The translations under genes were made by a program, and so were the position numbers. From Clostridia bacterium (lineage in GTDB: Bacteria; Bacillota; Clostridia; Oscillospirales; Acutalibacteraceae): a DNA stretch of 64,000 bases. The stretch is taken from positions 62,001-126,000 of the forward strand of contig JAFXAP010000008.1 in assembly GCA_017516965.1 (NCBI GenBank), written 5' to 3'. Numbering within the stretch: position 1 is the first letter of the stretch; every line of letters starts with the position of its first letter. The notes under the pieces were generated by a model. That model was not told where the DNA came from. It searched no databases and saw nothing but the letters and a program-made list of their open reading frames with translations. This document shows positions 43,606 to 52,277 of this stretch, piece after piece.

Positions 43606-44550
43606 TAATGCTTTTAATTGCCTTATATCGTTGCCGATAAACTTTTTGGCGGTGTATTTTATAAGGCGGGAGGCGACACGCGGGGTATATTTGTTTGCGA
43701 GCTCACCCATAGAAAGATTGGTGTTTATAATGGTGGGCTTACCCCCAAGGTCGCGCGTATTGATAATGTTATATAAAAGACTTTGTATATAAGGTGACAC
43801 AAACTCACCACCCAGGTCATCAATAACCAATAGGTCACAATTTATTGCCGCGTTGTACTTTGTGTTGGTGTGGCGCTCAAAATGTTCGGTCTCCATATCG
43901 GAAAACAAATTATAAGCCGCGCCATAGATAACGTCAAACCCTCCGTTTAAAAGTTCATATGTAATGCTTAGCGTTAAGTGTGTTTTGCCAAGGCCCGTAT
44001 CACCCATAAAGAGCAGACTCTCACTGGTTTTTGGGTTAAAGTTTATAACGTACTCACGGCAAAGTTTTAAAATTGAGGTCATACGCTTGCGCGGATTGGC
44101 GCCGTCAATATCTTCATTTTTATAATAGTTTAAATCAAAGTTTTCAAAGCGACAGCTGTCTAATGGCAACGACGATGATAAATCATTTAACCTTATCTTT
44201 TTGGCCGCGTTGTGAATACAGTCGCAAATTTTACCGTTTATGTAACCTGTGTCCTGACATGCGTCACAATCATAGACAATATCGCCAATACTTGCCGACT
44301 TTAAAATAACATCACGCGCGGCAGAGAGTTCGGTCATTTCGTCTTGCAGTTTTTTAAGCGATTTTGTATCGCCCGAAATTGCAATGGTTGCAATCTGGGC
44401 GCCAAGAAAAGAAAGACGTGAATTTATTTTTGCAAAATCGGGATTAGAGTCTTTAAGATTTTGCATTGCCACGTCAAAGGTTGCCTTTTTATATCTTAAA
44501 ACCTGCTTTTGCTTTTCAAAAGCGAGGTTATAGCTTTGTTCACGTGTCAT
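43597..44550 (-). CDS. DnaI/DnaC-type helicase loader ATPase
   Basis: 317 residues of the AAA+ helicase-loader family. An N-terminal helical region is followed by a Cys cluster (CDACQDTGYINGKICDC, about 94-110), as in DnaI-type zinc-binding regions. Then come Walker A GDTGLGKTHLTLS (about 180), Walker B DLLVIDDLGGE (about 236-246) and an arginine-finger segment TPRVASRLI. It loads the replicative helicase during primosome assembly. It directly follows a dnaD gene, the usual Firmicutes pair. RBS GAAAGGA is present. The call could equally be written dnaI or dnaC. Confidence 0.9.
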   Translation of the reverse strand: MTREQSYNLAFEKQKQVLRYKKATFDVAMQNLKDSNPDFAKINSRLSFLGAQIATIAISGDTKSLKKLQDEMTELSAARDVILKSASIGDIVYDCDACQDTGYINGKICDCIHNAAKKIRLNDLSSSLPLDSCRFENFDLNYYKNEDIDGANPRKRMTSILKLCREYVINFNPKTSESLLFMGDTGLGKTHLTLSITYELLNGGFDVIYGAAYNLFSDMETEHFERHTNTKYNAAINCDLLVIDDLGGEFVSPYIQSLLYNIINTRDLGGKPTIINTNLSMGELANKYTPRVASRLIKYTAKKFIGNDIRQLKALQK

Positions 44551-44584
44551 AAGAACAATTTCCTTTCAAGTTGAAACTTTAAAA

Positions 44585-45490
44585 CTAATCATTATTGAGC
44601 ATTTTTTCAAACAGGTCAAGGTCGTAGCCTGCATAGTTGCTCTTGCCCTGCGGTTTTGAACTTTGTTTTTTTGCGTTTATTTGCTCGGGAGATGTAATGC
44701 CGTCTTTGTGCCAGGATTCGATAATTTTTGCAACATAGGCAAAGGACAGTTTGGTTTTTGAATCTATGCAAGCGTCGTAAGCCGCCTTTAACAAGTCGGC
44801 GCTTATTTTCCACTCGTTTACCCAAAGGTTTGAAAGTTCTAACTCTTTGGTGCTCGGTTTTCGCCTTTCGATACCGAAGGCACTTTGCACAACGCTCCAG
44901 GCGAGATTTTGTTTTGCGCTTTCTGTAATAAGGCGCTCGGCGTCTATTACCGTTTCAACTCCTGCGCTAAGCCAAGATGCCGCGGTACGCTTTACAAAAG
45001 AAAGATTACACTTACCCTCGCGCACGGCATATTGCAACAGCAGTAATATAACCGACGAGTCCATACCGTAATCGTCATAAAGAGATACGAGCAACTGACT
45101 TTCATTTTGCTTTAAATTTCTGCCAAACTTAAGTTGTGCTTCACGAAGCAGGAACATTAACTGCTTGTCCTCAAGTCCGCGCTTTATAACGTCGGCACGT
45201 GAAGGCAGGGTGGAATTTATTGTAACTTTTTTTGCCTCTTCATTTTTTTCGGCTTCGCCTACAAGTATGTCGCGCTGTTGCCAGAAAAGAAGCGCATCCT
45301 CTACCTCGGCTATTGGAAGCGACAATGCATCTGATATCTTTTGAGGTTCAATTCCGTCAGATATGTTTCGCATAAAAAAGAGCAAAACCTTAAGTTGAGT
45401 ATGGGTGGCTATTTTAAGATATTTGTCCGCAACAACACTCGGCAACGCAAAGGTGTTACCAAAGACTGCAGGATTGATTGTGAATTTCAT
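44585..45490 (-). CDS. dnaD: DnaD-domain replication protein
   Basis: 301 residues. The N-terminal region (1-100) is a winged-helix-like DnaD_N part (THTQLKVLLFFMRNISDG). Residues about 120-280 hold two DnaD (DDBH2) domains, recognised by ESQLLVSLYDDYGMDSSVILLLLQYAVREGK in two parts and by FAYVAKIIESWHKDGITSPEQ with the conserved YxxxIxxxW pattern. It helps restart and initiate replication with the loader encoded next. RBS AAGGGGGC and a clear promoter precede it. Confidence 0.88.
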   Translation of the reverse strand: MKFTINPAVFGNTFALPSVVADKYLKIATHTQLKVLLFFMRNISDGIEPQKISDALSLPIAEVEDALLFWQQRDILVGEAEKNEEAKKVTINSTLPSRADVIKRGLEDKQLMFLLREAQLKFGRNLKQNESQLLVSLYDDYGMDSSVILLLLQYAVREGKCNLSFVKRTAASWLSAGVETVIDAERLITESAKQNLAWSVVQSAFGIERRKPSTKELELSNLWVNEWKISADLLKAAYDACIDSKTKLSFAYVAKIIESWHKDGITSPEQINAKKQSSKPQGKSNYAGYDLDLFEKMLNND

Positions 45491-45521
45491 TTTATAGCCC
45501 CCTTTTTAATAATGTATATAT

Positions 45522-45550
45522 ATTATATATGTATAATTTATTTTTGTAAA
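45522..45550 (-). promoter_or_regulatory. Promoter of the dnaD operon
   Basis: Minus-strand TTTACA (45545-45550), 17-base spacer, TATAAT (45522-45527). Confidence 0.7.
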
Positions 45551-45562
45551 GGATAAAAATAC

Positions 45563-45650
45563 AGCCTTTCGGCAGATTACATACCGCAACGCAAGTTGCG
45601 GATTACATTCACGCTGTCGCGTGATTACATACCAATCCTATAGGATTGGA
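45563..45650. repeat. Hairpin array with GATTACAT spacers
   Basis: Four adjacent inverted repeats of different sequence: GCCTTTCGGC (45563-45572), CCGCAACGCAAGTTGCGG (45584-45601), CACGCTGTCGCGTG (45610-45623) and CCAATCCTATAGGATTGG (45632-45649). GATTACAT links them at 45575-45582, 45601-45608 and 45623-45630. The linker is constant and the stems differ, so this is not a simple tandem repeat or a CRISPR array. It lies just past the 5S terminator. Function unknown. Confidence 0.8.
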
Positions 45651-45651
45651 T

Positions 45652-45688
45652 AAAAAACAGCCTAATGCAATGCATTAGGCTGTTTTTT
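45652..45688 (-). terminator. Terminator of the 5S rRNA gene
   Basis: Arms AACAGCCTAATGCA / TGCATTAGGCTGTT with T-runs on both strands, three bases past the 5S 3' end. Confidence 0.9.
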
Positions 45689-45690
45689 GT

Positions 45691-45807
45691 GTCGGCATCT
45701 ACTTATTTTCCCAGGCAGCTGCCCGCCAAGTATCTTCAGCGCAAGTGAGCTTAACTTCTGTGTTCGGTATGGGAACAGGTGGACCCTCACCGCAATCAAC
45801 ACCGACT
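45691..45807 (-). rRNA. rrf: 5S ribosomal RNA, free-standing
   Basis: About 117 bases on the minus strand. The diagnostic CCATACCGAACACAGAAGTT and AAGCTCACTTGCGCTGAAG, and GGGAAAATAAGTAG near the 3' end, match 5S rRNA. The ends pair as helix I (GTCGGTG / TGCCGAC). No 16S or 23S gene is in the window; it has its own consensus promoter and terminator, so it is an orphan 5S gene. Confidence 0.95.
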
Positions 45808-45840
45808 ATTTTGTGCCGCCCTTCTCAAGCGGCAAAAGTG

Positions 45841-45869
45841 ATTATACAACAGTCACTTTAATTTGTCAA
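45841..45869 (-). promoter_or_regulatory. Consensus promoter of the 5S gene
   Basis: Minus-strand TTGACA (45864-45869), 17-base spacer, TATAAT (45841-45846), a perfect SigA match. The RNA would start about 27 bases before the 5S 5' end; a CCGCTTGAGAAGGGCGG stem lies in that stretch. Confidence 0.85.
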
Positions 45870-45887
45870 GCACTTTTTTTAAAAAAT

Positions 45888-46667
45888 TTAAAAAATATTT
45901 TTAAGCAACTTTTTGTGCGACTCGAATAGCTCTTGTGGCTCGCAGAATGCCGTGCGATAAACCTCTATAACAGCGTCGCCGGTATAGCCGCAATCAGCCG
46001 CCTCGCATAAAAACTTTTTAAAATCAAAGTTGCCGTCAAGCGGCAACATACAATCAAAACGGGAATTGTTGTCACTTAAATGAAGGTGTTTAATCTTAGA
46101 ACCTAACGCGCGCAAAACGTCATAGGGTGAATAGCCGCCACGAATGCTTTGTTTAACATCAAGACAAAAATTCACCGCGTCTCCTAAATAGTTTGACATA
46201 TCTTTAAGCGCTTCAAGACTTCCCGCGCGAAAGTTTACCACGTTTTCTTGAAGCAGTGTTGCACCCTCTCGGCTCACAACCTCTGACACCTTTGCAAAAC
46301 GATCAAAGTAGCCGTGGTTATCCATTGTTCCGTTTGGCTTACCGCCGTGCATAATAACATATTTGGCATTAAGTTCTGCGGCAATTTCACCATAGCGCTT
46401 GTAGGCGTCCATCCCCTCGTTAAAACGACGGTCATAGTTTGAAAAGAGCATAAACGATTCAGCGAGTGACATTGTGGGGTGTATGCTTGAAAGCTCTACG
46501 CCGTATTGGTCTTTTATCTCGCGGAGTTGTTTTATAAATGATGGCTCTAATTCGCAGTTGGCATTAAAAAATATTTCGCTTAAGTTTATACCGTTTGACG
46601 CAATAAGCCTAAAGGATTCTTCGGTATACATAGGATACAGACAAGAACTTGATATGCCTATTTTCAT
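45888..46667 (-). CDS. Sugar phosphate isomerase/epimerase-like TIM-barrel protein
   Basis: 259 residues of the xylose-isomerase-like TIM-barrel family (AP endonuclease 2 / IolE-type). Metal-binding positions are suggested by YVIMHGGKPNG (about 103-113), LLQENVVNF with the conserved Glu, CLDVKQSIRGGYSP (Asp) and HLHLSDNN. GGAGG precedes the ATG, which overlaps the end of the NFACT gene by four bases. The substrate is not predictable; it could be a sugar epimerase or an unlinked hydrolase. Confidence 0.85.
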   Translation of the reverse strand: MKIGISSSCLYPMYTEESFRLIASNGINLSEIFFNANCELEPSFIKQLREIKDQYGVELSSIHPTMSLAESFMLFSNYDRRFNEGMDAYKRYGEIAAELNAKYVIMHGGKPNGTMDNHGYFDRFAKVSEVVSREGATLLQENVVNFRAGSLEALKDMSNYLGDAVNFCLDVKQSIRGGYSPYDVLRALGSKIKHLHLSDNNSRFDCMLPLDGNFDFKKFLCEAADCGYTGDAVIEVYRTAFCEPQELFESHKKLLKNIF

Positions 46668-48358
46668 AATTGGTCCTCCGGTGTTACAAATATAGTTTTA
46701 TTTGTGGTGTAAATTACCATTCCCGCCTTAGCGCCGTTTGGTTTTTTAACATATTTTATGGGCGTGTAATCAACAGGCACATTAGAAGACGTAGCCGCTT
46801 TAGAGTTTTTAGCGGCAAGACTTGCGGCCTGCTTTATAGTTTCATCACTTAGCTCCTGCCCACCGCAAAACACAACAACGTGTGACCCGTGAATGTTTTT
46901 GGTGTGAAACCACATATCGCCTTTAGAGGCGAGCGTGCAGGTTATATAATCGTTTTGCAGATTGTTTTTACCAACGAGTATTTTATAACCCTCTTGTGAA
47001 GTGTATTCGTCAAACTGCGACTGCGTTTTTTTGCGGGGTTGCCTTTTTGCTGTTTGTTTTACATACCCACTAAGAGATAGTTCTTCTCTTATTTCGGCGA
47101 TATCAGAAAGTGTTTTGCATCTTGACAGACTTTCGCTTACCGACTCAAGATATTCTATCTCGCGAACGTCATTTTCAATAAGCGCGCCCAACGAGGTAAC
47201 TGCCGCGCAACTCTTTTTATAATCTTTAAAATATTTTGTAGCGTTTTGGCTCGGCGAAAGAGCAGGGTCAAGCGGTATCTCAATCATAGACAGGTTTTCG
47301 TCATAATAATTTTGAACTCGCGCTACAACACTACCCGGCTTAATGGCGTAAAGGTTTGCCTTAATAAGCTCGCCTTTTATTCGCAGGTCCTCGCGATCGC
47401 GATTGTCATTAAGTTCTTTTTGGCGCACAGCCATTCTGCGATTGGCGCGCGCAATAAGATTTGACAAAAGTTTTGTTATATCGGAAGACGCTTTGTGAAT
47501 TCGCGCCGCATTTTCACGCTCGAAATAAAAGAAATCTAAAAGTTGGGATGGAGTTTTAAACTGCTTTTCGCTATAAAGACCTCCGTACTGTTTGATTGGC
47601 ATATAGCAAAAGTCTGTTGGTGTACCGTCAGAATTTAAAAGCATAACAAACTCACCGTAGTTTATATTTTGCTTTAGTATTTGCAAAACACTTACTATAT
47701 TATCATAGACGTTTTCACCTGCAAGGTTTGCAAGTTCACGGCAAACAAGCGGCGACACGCCTTCAAGCGTTTGCAAAAACGCCTGTGACAACTCTTGTGT
47801 TTTTTGGTTTAAAATCTTGTTTGCAACAAAATCCAAATCAGCAGTCAGTATATTGATTTTGTTTTGCGAATCGGGATATTTATATGTTGCGCCCGATAAG
47901 ATAAGGCGGTCGCTTTTTTCGATATCACTGCGGTGAACTGCATCATAAATTTTTCCGTCGTCAGCTACTAAAATAATATTACTGCTGTTTCCTATAAGTT
48001 CGCAAACAATTTTTGGAGAAATGCGGTCACCCATTTCATTTGTGGTATCAAACGTAAACTCTATTACACGCTCAAGCCCCTTTTGTTCAATATTTGTAAG
48101 ACGCGCCGAAGAAAAAATCTTGCGGGCAAGCATACAAAACATTGGCGGGGTGTCGGGGTTATCATATTTTTGTTCGGTAAAATGCACACGCGCAGTACCC
48201 GATGCGGCGCTTAACACCAAGCGCTTTACAAAACCTTTTTTGCGCAAAGTAAGCACCAGCACATCACGTGCCGGCTGATAGATTTTGTCTACGTGACTGT
48301 CAATCGCCTGTTGTAATTCGTTTGTCACGGTATGTAAAAATCCGCCGTCAAAAGCCAT
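46664..48358 (-). CDS. rqcH: NFACT-family protein RqcH (ribosome quality control)
   Basis: 564 residues. The N-terminal NFACT-N domain (AFDGGFLHTVTNELQQAI) is followed by helix-hairpin-helix and coiled-coil regions (about 190-430). The C-terminal NFACT-R domain has DMWFHTKNIHGSHVVVF and AASLAAKNSKAA. Members bind stalled 50S subunits and add Ala tails; older annotations call them fibronectin-binding proteins. Clear AGGAGG upstream. The gene lies between trmK and the TIM-barrel gene. Confidence 0.93.
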   Translation of the reverse strand: MAFDGGFLHTVTNELQQAIDSHVDKIYQPARDVLVLTLRKKGFVKRLVLSAASGTARVHFTEQKYDNPDTPPMFCMLARKIFSSARLTNIEQKGLERVIEFTFDTTNEMGDRISPKIVCELIGNSSNIILVADDGKIYDAVHRSDIEKSDRLILSGATYKYPDSQNKINILTADLDFVANKILNQKTQELSQAFLQTLEGVSPLVCRELANLAGENVYDNIVSVLQILKQNINYGEFVMLLNSDGTPTDFCYMPIKQYGGLYSEKQFKTPSQLLDFFYFERENAARIHKASSDITKLLSNLIARANRRMAVRQKELNDNRDREDLRIKGELIKANLYAIKPGSVVARVQNYYDENLSMIEIPLDPALSPSQNATKYFKDYKKSCAAVTSLGALIENDVREIEYLESVSESLSRCKTLSDIAEIREELSLSGYVKQTAKRQPRKKTQSQFDEYTSQEGYKILVGKNNLQNDYITCTLASKGDMWFHTKNIHGSHVVVFCGGQELSDETIKQAASLAAKNSKAATSSNVPVDYTPIKYVKKPNGAKAGMVIYTTNKTIFVTPEDQL

Positions 48359-48359
48359 T

Positions 48360-49037
48360 TTACCCTCCTAAAATATTTTTTAGTTTTTCACTTAAATTTA
48401 AGTAATGTTTATATTCGGTTTGCTTGTGAGCAACGCCCGATAAATCAATCGCGCACTTTTGCGCTATACGGTATTGCTTTTCGATATATGCGCACGCATC
48501 ATCACTATCATTTTTTAATAATCCGATTACCGCCTTAACATCATCAATATCATAAGGTTGCCCCTTAAAACGCGCGCACATTACCGAATAAATTTTTCCG
48601 TTTTCAGCAATCGCCTTTTCGCGCTCTATTGTAAAGCCGTTTTTAGCTAAAAATAAACGCAATTCTTTTGCAGCGGTGGTAGGTTGCAAAATAAGGCTTA
48701 CCGTATGGTCTTTTAAAAATGAGGCGCGGTTTATTATTCCGCTTATAACCTCACCGCCCATACCTGCTATTATTACTGTATCGGCATCCGCGCGACTAAT
48801 TTGCGCCAAACCGTCGCACAAGACAAGTCTTACGCCATCGACACCCAGTCGTTTTAAATTTGTCTTTGCGCTTTCAAGCGGCTTTTGGTTTATGTCGGTC
48901 GCGCACACCGAGCGACACCTGCCCGACAAAAACAAAAACGCGGGCAGATAGCCGTGGTCAGTGCCCACATCACAAACGCTACTGCCCTCGTTTACAAATT
49001 GCGCTATAAGCGATAGTCTTTTACTTAGCTCTAACAT
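48360..49037 (-). CDS. trmK: tRNA (adenine22-N1)-methyltransferase
   Basis: 225 residues of the TrmK class I SAM-dependent family, which methylates A22 of tRNA in Firmicutes. Signatures are VCDVGTDHGYLPAFLFLSG (SAM-binding) and ADTVIIAGMGGEVISGII, plus LILQPTTAAKELRLFL. A C-terminal coiled coil runs about 185-225. The ATG overlaps the DUF1858 stop (TAATG). Confidence 0.92.
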   Translation of the reverse strand: MLELSKRLSLIAQFVNEGSSVCDVGTDHGYLPAFLFLSGRCRSVCATDINQKPLESAKTNLKRLGVDGVRLVLCDGLAQISRADADTVIIAGMGGEVISGIINRASFLKDHTVSLILQPTTAAKELRLFLAKNGFTIEREKAIAENGKIYSVMCARFKGQPYDIDDVKAVIGLLKNDSDDACAYIEKQYRIAQKCAIDLSGVAHKQTEYKHYLNLSEKLKNILGG

Positions 49038-49237
49038 TATTTGTCAGCAAAATATGCATTAAGTTTTGCCACCAGCGCATCAACGTCTGCGCCGTGAACA
49101 GCGCATGCCTGCTCTATAGACTCGCCACGAGAAGCAGGACAGCCAAGGCAGTGCATACCAATTTCAAAAAAGTATTGCGCAGCGCCTGTATCTATATCGA
49201 GAACGTCGCCTACTATCATATCTTTTGTAATTTTCAT
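49037..49237 (-). CDS. DUF1858 domain protein (66 aa)
   Basis: 66 residues, a single DUF1858 domain as in the N-terminus of ScdA/RIC iron-sulfur repair proteins. KITKDMIVGDVLDIDTGAAQ and HCLGCPASRGESIEQACAVHG carry the conserved CxxC. The stand-alone form is common in Clostridia and its role is unknown; metal or redox sensing is possible. RBS GAAAGGAAG is good. Coupled to trmK. Confidence 0.88.
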   Translation of the reverse strand: MKITKDMIVGDVLDIDTGAAQYFFEIGMHCLGCPASRGESIEQACAVHGADVDALVAKLNAYFADK

Positions 49238-49258
49238 TTTATTTACTTCCTTTCAAAT

Positions 49259-50230
49259 TTAAAATAGTTTTGGGTTTTTATCTAAATCACTTCTTGTGTG
49301 ATTAAAGAGTTTTCGGTTATCAAGCGCCCACACACGAGCGGAAAAATCATTTGGTGACGCTGCCGCTACGGCTTCACGCATTTCAAAAATACGCGCATCC
49401 ATAAGGTCAAGTTCCGATAGCACTTCGGCTTCTATAAACATAGGTCTTACCACCGCTCCGAATTCGGGCTCACCGTGATGAGAGAGTATCATATGCTGAA
49501 GAAGTACCGACACTCTGCGCTCAACACCCAAGCGCTCAGCATATTTATCAATCTTGGTAGCGCCCATAGATATATGACCTAAAAGATTACCCTCTATTGT
49601 GTAACCATCGGCAACACCTGCATCATTTACATCAAACTCATCTATCTTTGATATATCGTGAAGTATTGCCCCCGCAAGTAAAAGCTCACGGTCTATAAAC
49701 GGGTAAACGTTACACACGCCCTCACAAAGTCTCACAATTGACAGCGTGTGCATAAGCAGTCCTCCGCGAAGCGCGTGATGAAGCTTAAATGCCGCAGGCC
49801 AAAAGAGCAGATTTTCGCGATTGTCGGAAAGCATGGTGGTAACCAGTAGCTTTAAATTATTATCAGCAAAAGAGTTTGCGATATTCATAAGCTCGTCATA
49901 CATTTGCTCTGAGCTATAACCGCTTGTGCGGACAAAGTCTTCAATATGAACGTTGTCAGAATCGATTGTGGGGCGTATTCTTTCTATTCTTAACTGGTCA
50001 GCGCCGTTATACTGCGAGATTGTGCCACGGATTTTTACAAGGTCGTTTGCCTTGTATTCGCCGTGTTCAGCCACATTATAGCGCCAAAGTTTTCCGTTTA
50101 TCTCGCCTGTGCTGTCGCCAAGTGTAAAATCAAGATAGGTGTCACCCTTTGACGAGGTTTTTACTTCAACATTTTTAACAAGGCAATAGCCGTCTACTCG
50201 TCCGGTGTTATCAACGGGTGTAAAATTCAT
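49259..50230 (-). CDS. YhaM-like 3'-5' exoribonuclease (OB fold plus HD domain)
   Basis: 323 residues. An OB-fold nucleic-acid-binding part (about 10-90) precedes an HD domain (about 160-290) with HHALRGGLLMHTLSIV, GAILHDISKIDEF (the HD motif) and HMILSHHGEPEFG. This is the layout of B. subtilis YhaM, a Mn2+-dependent exonuclease acting on RNA and single-stranded DNA. RBS AAAGGA supports the start. It is followed by the DUF1858-trmK genes. Confidence 0.9.
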   Translation of the reverse strand: MNFTPVDNTGRVDGYCLVKNVEVKTSSKGDTYLDFTLGDSTGEINGKLWRYNVAEHGEYKANDLVKIRGTISQYNGADQLRIERIRPTIDSDNVHIEDFVRTSGYSSEQMYDELMNIANSFADNNLKLLVTTMLSDNRENLLFWPAAFKLHHALRGGLLMHTLSIVRLCEGVCNVYPFIDRELLLAGAILHDISKIDEFDVNDAGVADGYTIEGNLLGHISMGATKIDKYAERLGVERRVSVLLQHMILSHHGEPEFGAVVRPMFIEAEVLSELDLMDARIFEMREAVAAASPNDFSARVWALDNRKLFNHTRSDLDKNPKLF

Positions 50231-50253
50231 AAAAACAATCCTTTAAGTTTATT

Positions 50254-51438
50254 TTATTGACCTGTAAAATCGTGGTCATAGGTTATTACACAAACGTAGG
50301 TTTTGTCTGCTTCCTGCGCTTTTTGACAAATTATGTCGTTAAGTTCTTTTTCACCAAGCTTTAATTCCGACGGAATAACAACGTCAAAAATAAGATTTGT
50401 ACGTGTATTGGAAGCGGGTGTCATTCTGAAATCGTGAAGAGATAGGTTTTCGTCAATGCTTTTAATAATCTGTACCATTGATTGACGCGCTTTTGCAATT
50501 GATTCATCATCGGTGTCAATCGGGTCCATATGTATAACAAGGTTAACTCCAAGCTTTTCGCACACAAGCTTTTCGCACAAATCAATTTTTTCGTGGCAGG
50601 CAACAATGTCGGCATTGTGTGGCACCTCTACGTGAACCGATGCAAACTGACGACCAGGGCCGTAATTATGCACAATAAGGTCGTGTATGCCGTAAAACTC
50701 GTCAAAGCTTAAAATGGTATCATTTATATCTTTTATAAGTTGTTTTTCGGGTGGTCCGCCCAAAATTTCATCAAGCGTATCCTTTGCCGAGGAAAAGCCC
50801 GACCAAAGAATAAACAGCGCCACGCCTATTGCCATTATAGCGTCAAGGTTAAATGGCAAAGCCACAAATTTACTGATTACAGCCGCTACTAAAATCGCAG
50901 TAGTTGCAATGCAGTCGTTAAGGCTGTCTTTTGCCGTAGCGATAAGCGCCGCGGAATCAATGGTCTTGCCAATTTTACGGTTAAAAAGATAAAGCCAACA
51001 CTTTGTAACAATTGAAATTATAAGAATAATTATTGATACCAACTCAAATTGCGGCATTGGCACCTTATCACGTAAAGCAAAGACGGAATCTTTAAGCAGT
51101 TCAAAACCGACAAGCAATATCAAAAACGATATAATAAATGCCGAGATATATTCCATTCTGCCGTGGCCAAACGGGTGGTCGCGGTCGGCAGGCTTATTAG
51201 CCAATTTAAAACCGATAAGCGTCACAACCGATGACCCTGCGTCAGCGAGGTTATTAAAACCGTCTGCGGTAACCGATAGTACTCCGCCTATAATACCGAT
51301 AACAATTTTTAAAGCGCTAAGCAATATGTTGGCGCAAATGCCAACAACACTACCCAAATTTCCGTAACGGGCGCGTGTGTCAGATGACTTTGTATTGGTA
51401 TGGTTTTTAACAAAAAGTTTTATAAGCAGCGACGTCAT
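50254..51438 (-). CDS. Cation diffusion facilitator exporter, Mn-like metal site
   Basis: 394 residues, six membrane helices followed by a cytoplasmic domain (about 210-300) and a C-terminal extension. The second helix carries FNNLADAGSS (NxxxD) and the fifth carries KDSLNDCIATT (DxxxD), in place of the HxxxD of Zn2+ CDF proteins. HPFGHGRMEYI is the usual loop. This residue set resembles Mn2+-type CDF exporters, but Fe2+ or other ions are possible. Its ATG overlaps the stop of the upstream gene (TAATG). Confidence 0.88.
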   Translation of the reverse strand: MTSLLIKLFVKNHTNTKSSDTRARYGNLGSVVGICANILLSALKIVIGIIGGVLSVTADGFNNLADAGSSVVTLIGFKLANKPADRDHPFGHGRMEYISAFIISFLILLVGFELLKDSVFALRDKVPMPQFELVSIIILIISIVTKCWLYLFNRKIGKTIDSAALIATAKDSLNDCIATTAILVAAVISKFVALPFNLDAIMAIGVALFILWSGFSSAKDTLDEILGGPPEKQLIKDINDTILSFDEFYGIHDLIVHNYGPGRQFASVHVEVPHNADIVACHEKIDLCEKLVCEKLGVNLVIHMDPIDTDDESIAKARQSMVQIIKSIDENLSLHDFRMTPASNTRTNLIFDVVIPSELKLGEKELNDIICQKAQEADKTYVCVITYDHDFTGQ

Positions 51439-52139
51439 TAAAGATTTGCTCCTTTGCTGTCATCGTCATCAGTAGATAAATAAGAGTCTATAAAATTTTT
51501 GTAATCAAGATTAGGGTCTGCTTCCTCTTGAGGTTTATTTGCATTTTCAACCTCTACGTTTTTTACCTTTAAATCGTGTTTAGCGGGTTTTTTGCGTGAC
51601 TTTGCAGTTGCTTTTTCTATCAAGTAGTTAATAAACCAAATAACCACTGTCAACACAGGAGTTACGCTTGACAACAAAATGCAAATTGTGCGTACTGCTT
51701 CGCCTGCCATATTATTATCTATTAAATAACCGCCGGCTATGTTTATTACCTTTGTTGCATTACCAAAAGATATCGCGCTAACAAAAAGTAATATGCCAAG
51801 AATAACTATCGCAATAATATAAAGGCGTTTAATTTTTGCTGAAAATGTTAATTTTTCGGTTGACTTTTTGTGCGTCAAAATATTCAGCGCTATTCTTGCT
51901 GCTAACAATAATACAGACAATACAAGAGCAAAAATGTCTAAGGAATTAAGCACAAAAAACATTATTGCACAATATATTACTGCGCTTATTGCAAGTTCTA
52001 CAACGTAATCATTATATATCCACTTAAAATATTTTGATAATAGGTACTCGTTGTTATGTAACATTTGCAATTGGCGGTAAAGCGAGCATACTGCACTTGC
52101 AGCCAAAAGTAGCATTGCAGCAAAGGTAATATATGTCAT
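51438..52139 (-). CDS. Membrane protein of unknown function (233 aa)
   Basis: 233 residues with about five membrane segments in residues 1-175 and a charged C-terminal tail (KAGENxx-rich, then NLDYKNFIDSYLSTDDDDSK). No family is recognised. It is translationally coupled to the CDF gene, which hints at a shared role or mere co-transcription. AAGGAG precedes the start. Confidence 0.65.
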   Translation of the reverse strand: MTYITFAAMLLLAASAVCSLYRQLQMLHNNEYLLSKYFKWIYNDYVVELAISAVIYCAIMFFVLNSLDIFALVLSVLLLAARIALNILTHKKSTEKLTFSAKIKRLYIIAIVILGILLFVSAISFGNATKVINIAGGYLIDNNMAGEAVRTICILLSSVTPVLTVVIWFINYLIEKATAKSRKKPAKHDLKVKNVEVENANKPQEEADPNLDYKNFIDSYLSTDDDDSKGANL

Positions 52140-52277
52140 TCAAAAAACTCCTTACAAAGATTGTTTATTTATAAAACTGATTTGTATACAAATTCATTAT
52201 ATTATATCATTTTATTTTATATATTACAATAGAATTTTTTTACGGTAAGTGGCAAAAATATTTTTGGGTGATGCCAT

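Noticed and set aside
43597..45490. Helicase loader and DnaD genes as a prophage remnant
   Set aside because: Both are also standard chromosomal replication genes of Firmicutes, and no integrase, portal or capsid gene is nearby.
45563..45650. Possible CRISPR array near the 5S gene
   Set aside because: The repeated part is only eight bases and the variable parts are palindromes; no cas genes are present.
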